This document shows, piece by piece, positions 4,913-6,664 of a DNA stretch of 6,664 nucleotides. The position numbers and the translations under genes are program-made. Below the pieces are notes generated by a model that saw nothing but the letters and a program-made list of their open reading frames with translations, had not been told where the DNA came from and ran no database searches. The stretch is taken from contig JAIRLS010000296.1 in assembly GCA_031259205.1 (NCBI GenBank), positions 1 to 6,664 of the forward strand, in the 5' to 3' direction. The DNA comes from Bacteroidales bacterium. Its GTDB lineage: Bacteria > Bacteroidota > Bacteroidia > Bacteroidales > UBA4181. Each line of letters begins with the position of its first letter. Within the stretch, counting starts at the first letter, position 1.

Positions 4913-6664
4913 TACGATGAATTTTTTGTTTCAGATCAGAGGGGGATGGCGTAAAAAATTTTTCTCTTATCCTTTCTTTTTTTCCTATTTTCTTTTGGTG
5001 GGTCTCTTTCTTCATTTTCCTTTTTTTCTTCTTCATTCCCAGCCGGCGGTGTATCCCGTTCAGGTGTCGGCGAACCTGATACCGCCCTACAGTTTGTATT
5101 TGAGCGACTATGCTTCCGGGGCGCGGGAGCATGTGTCGGTGACGCTGATGAACCGCGACATGAACCGTCCCGGTTTGCAGGTGCGGCTGCGGCTCACCGT
5201 CAAGGGGCAGGGCTTCAGCCTTCAGACGCTGCCGCAGGCGGTGTTTTCGCCGCTGACCGTTGATCCGAATATCCCCTACCGGCTTTCGCAGCAGGAGTTG
5301 GCGCCCTATTTCGACCCCGCTACTCTGGGCGCGCAGGGGCTGGGCGTGGAAGGCTTCCGCAACGGGGGCAAACTGCCGGAAGGCATGTTGCAGTTTTGTT
5401 TCGATGTAGTGGAATATTACACCGGGCGGTTGGTATCGCAGCAGGGTTGCGGTACGGCATGGCTGACCGTACAGAAGCCTCCCCTGCTGAGCCTGCCTTT
5501 CGACAACGAAAACGTGACGGTACGCGACCCGCTGAACCTGCTTTTCCAGTGGACGCCCCGCCACAGCGGACTGGCAGGGGTAGAATACGAATTAATTGTC
5601 AAGCAGTTGATGGACAACGGCATGGCGCCGCAGGCAGCTTTTGCCTACAGTCCGGAGATTCTCCGCGAGCGCACCCGCAACACCAGTTATCTTTACGGCG
5701 CGCTGTCTCCCGCCCTCACGCCCGGTTTCCGTTATGCCTGGGCGGTGAAGGCGGTGGCCTCCGACGGTTTTGCCGAACAGCGCGTTTTTGAGAACGACGG
5801 ACTGAGCGAGATACGGGTGTTTTCGCTGGATACATACTGTCCTGCTGCGCTGGGGGTGACGGCGAACTACGACCGAGGAGTGGTGACGGTCAACTGGACG
5901 CCGCAGATAGAACCGCGCGAGTATGTGGCGGCGTACCGCGAGAAGGACAGCAATGGGGAATGGCTCTATGCCCGCGTTCCCGCCCCTCCGGCGCGGCTGA
6001 CTTCCGTAACGATGGGCAAGACCTACGAATACCGCATAGGGGTGTCGTGCAGCGAGGATTATTTCATTTACGGCCCTGTTTTTTCGGTATCCGTTCCCGC
6101 GCAGGACAGTTCGTGGCTGGCGCGCTGCGGCACGGCGCCGGAGATAGACCTGAGCAACCGCGAGCCGCTGGAGAGCCTTGCCGTGGGCGAGCAGTTCATG
6201 GCCTACGACTTTCCGGTGACGGTGCTCACGGTGAGCGGCTCCGGAGGCGTTTTCAGCGGCACGGGATGGACGATGATGCCCGGCATGTTCAACTTTGCCA
6301 AATACAAGCTGAAATTCAATAATATCACCATCAATACCGACAGGAGGATGATCGACGGTTTTTGCGAATCGATCTCCGATCCCAACGAAGGACAGTTGGC
6401 CAACCTGAACGATATTTTTGAGGGAGGGGCGCTTTACGGTCGGGTAAAAGACGGCATCACCAAAGCGGATTTTGAACTGGACTTTTCCATTGATGAAAAC
6501 ACTTCTTTTTCAATGGAAAATGGAAAGTTGAAAGTGGAAAGTGAAAACGGGGAAACCGCCGTGTTGGATTTGCCGGCTTCGACGGTGCAAGAGGACAGGA
6601 TGGGCGACGGCGAGGCGCATGATGTTGATTTTCCTGCCGAAGGCGTGACGGTAAAGGACAAAGA
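4902..6664 (+). CDS. Large secreted fibronectin-type (TANFOR-like) surface protein, 3' end missing
   Basis: Open for 587 codons with no stop before the window ends, so the true protein is longer. The N-terminus has a basic stretch (RGGWRKK, 13-19), a long Phe/Leu-rich hydrophobic segment (20-45) and a likely cleavage near HSQPA, which indicates export. Residues 50-192 form a first conserved region with PPYSLYLSDYAS and GKLPEGMLQFCFDV. Residues 193-308 look like a second beta-sandwich unit (LPFDNENV, LLFQWTPRHSG, YAWAVKA). A fibronectin type III-like domain spans about 313-398. Residues 409-490 form a further repeat-type region with SGSGGVFSGTGW. The wording matches large cell-surface proteins of Bacteroidota (TANFOR-type), whose function is largely unknown. 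The start is either 4902 or 4917. The body is noticeably GC-richer than its neighbours. Confidence 0.82.
   Translation, partial: MTNDTMNFLFQIRGGWRKKFFSYPFFFSYFLLVGLFLHFPFFLLHSQPAVYPVQVSANLIPPYSLYLSDYASGAREHVSVTLMNRDMNRPGLQVRLRLTVKGQGFSLQTLPQAVFSPLTVDPNIPYRLSQQELAPYFDPATLGAQGLGVEGFRNGGKLPEGMLQFCFDVVEYYTGRLVSQQGCGTAWLTVQKPPLLSLPFDNENVTVRDPLNLLFQWTPRHSGLAGVEYELIVKQLMDNGMAPQAAFAYSPEILRERTRNTSYLYGALSPALTPGFRYAWAVKAVASDGFAEQRVFENDGLSEIRVFSLDTYCPAALGVTANYDRGVVTVNWTPQIEPREYVAAYREKDSNGEWLYARVPAPPARLTSVTMGKTYEYRIGVSCSEDYFIYGPVFSVSVPAQDSSWLARCGTAPEIDLSNREPLESLAVGEQFMAYDFPVTVLTVSGSGGVFSGTGWTMMPGMFNFAKYKLKFNNITINTDRRMIDGFCESISDPNEGQLANLNDIFEGGALYGRVKDGITKADFELDFSIDENTSFSMENGKLKVESENGETAVLDLPASTVQEDRMGDGEAHDVDFPAEGVTVKDK
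6514..6548 (+). repeat. Heptamer tandem repeat inside the surface-protein gene
   Basis: Five consecutive 7-bp units: TGGAAAA, TGGAAAG, TTGAAAG, TGGAAAG and TGAAAAC. They encode residues around 538-549 (MENGKLKVESEN). Because 7 is not a multiple of 3, gain or loss of a single unit would shift the reading frame of everything downstream. Confidence 0.6.

Noticed and set aside
4893..5564. Minus-strand open frame of 223 codons opposite the surface-protein gene
   Set aside because: The plus frame has a signal peptide and family-like domains. The minus product ends in a Lys-rich tail that merely mirrors the pyrimidine-rich signal-peptide DNA.
5396..6322. Plus-strand open frames at 5396-5791 and 5960-6322
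   Set aside because: Both are in other frames than the continuous 4902-6664 coding region. Their products are Arg/Ala/Gly-rich, as expected of shadow frames in GC-rich DNA.

Overview
The window reads as chromosomal DNA from a member of the Bacteroidota, most likely Bacteroidales. Three signs point that way. Start codons lack obvious Shine-Dalgarno sequences. Matches to the Bacteroidota -7 box (TAnnTTTG) lie upstream of all four genes. The ParE, LysA and large fibronectin-type surface protein sequences have the wording typical of that phylum. No species can be named from sequence alone.

Layout: 1-363 is an AT-rich stretch with no convincing gene; it holds a strong 14-bp-stem hairpin (112-142) and a short direct repeat. 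A ComF-family phosphoribosyltransferase lies on the minus strand at 364-1059. A divergent intergenic region (1060-1318) carries two clean inverted repeats and promoter-like boxes. Then come lysA (plus, 1319-2551) and parE (minus, 2552-4399), which meet tail to tail with no base between their stop codons. The region 4400-4901 is unusually structured: parE promoter candidates, a long imperfect inverted repeat (4556-4818) enclosing a small IS-like element (4594-4746), then a -7 box and a 7-bp tandem repeat just before the last gene. That gene (plus, from 4902 and still open at 6664) encodes a secreted, multi-domain surface protein with a fibronectin type III-like domain. It resembles the large TANFOR-type proteins of Bacteroidota.

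The first three genes are core housekeeping genes (DNA-uptake or nucleotide-linked ComF protein, last step of lysine synthesis, chromosome decatenation) and form no shared pathway or operon. The surface-protein gene differs in character: it is visibly more GC-rich, sits behind mobile-type repeats, and contains a second 7-bp tandem repeat inside its coding sequence. No complete novel defence or mobile system was found. The most interesting part is the 4.55-4.92 kb repeat nest together with the paired heptamer arrays of the surface gene.
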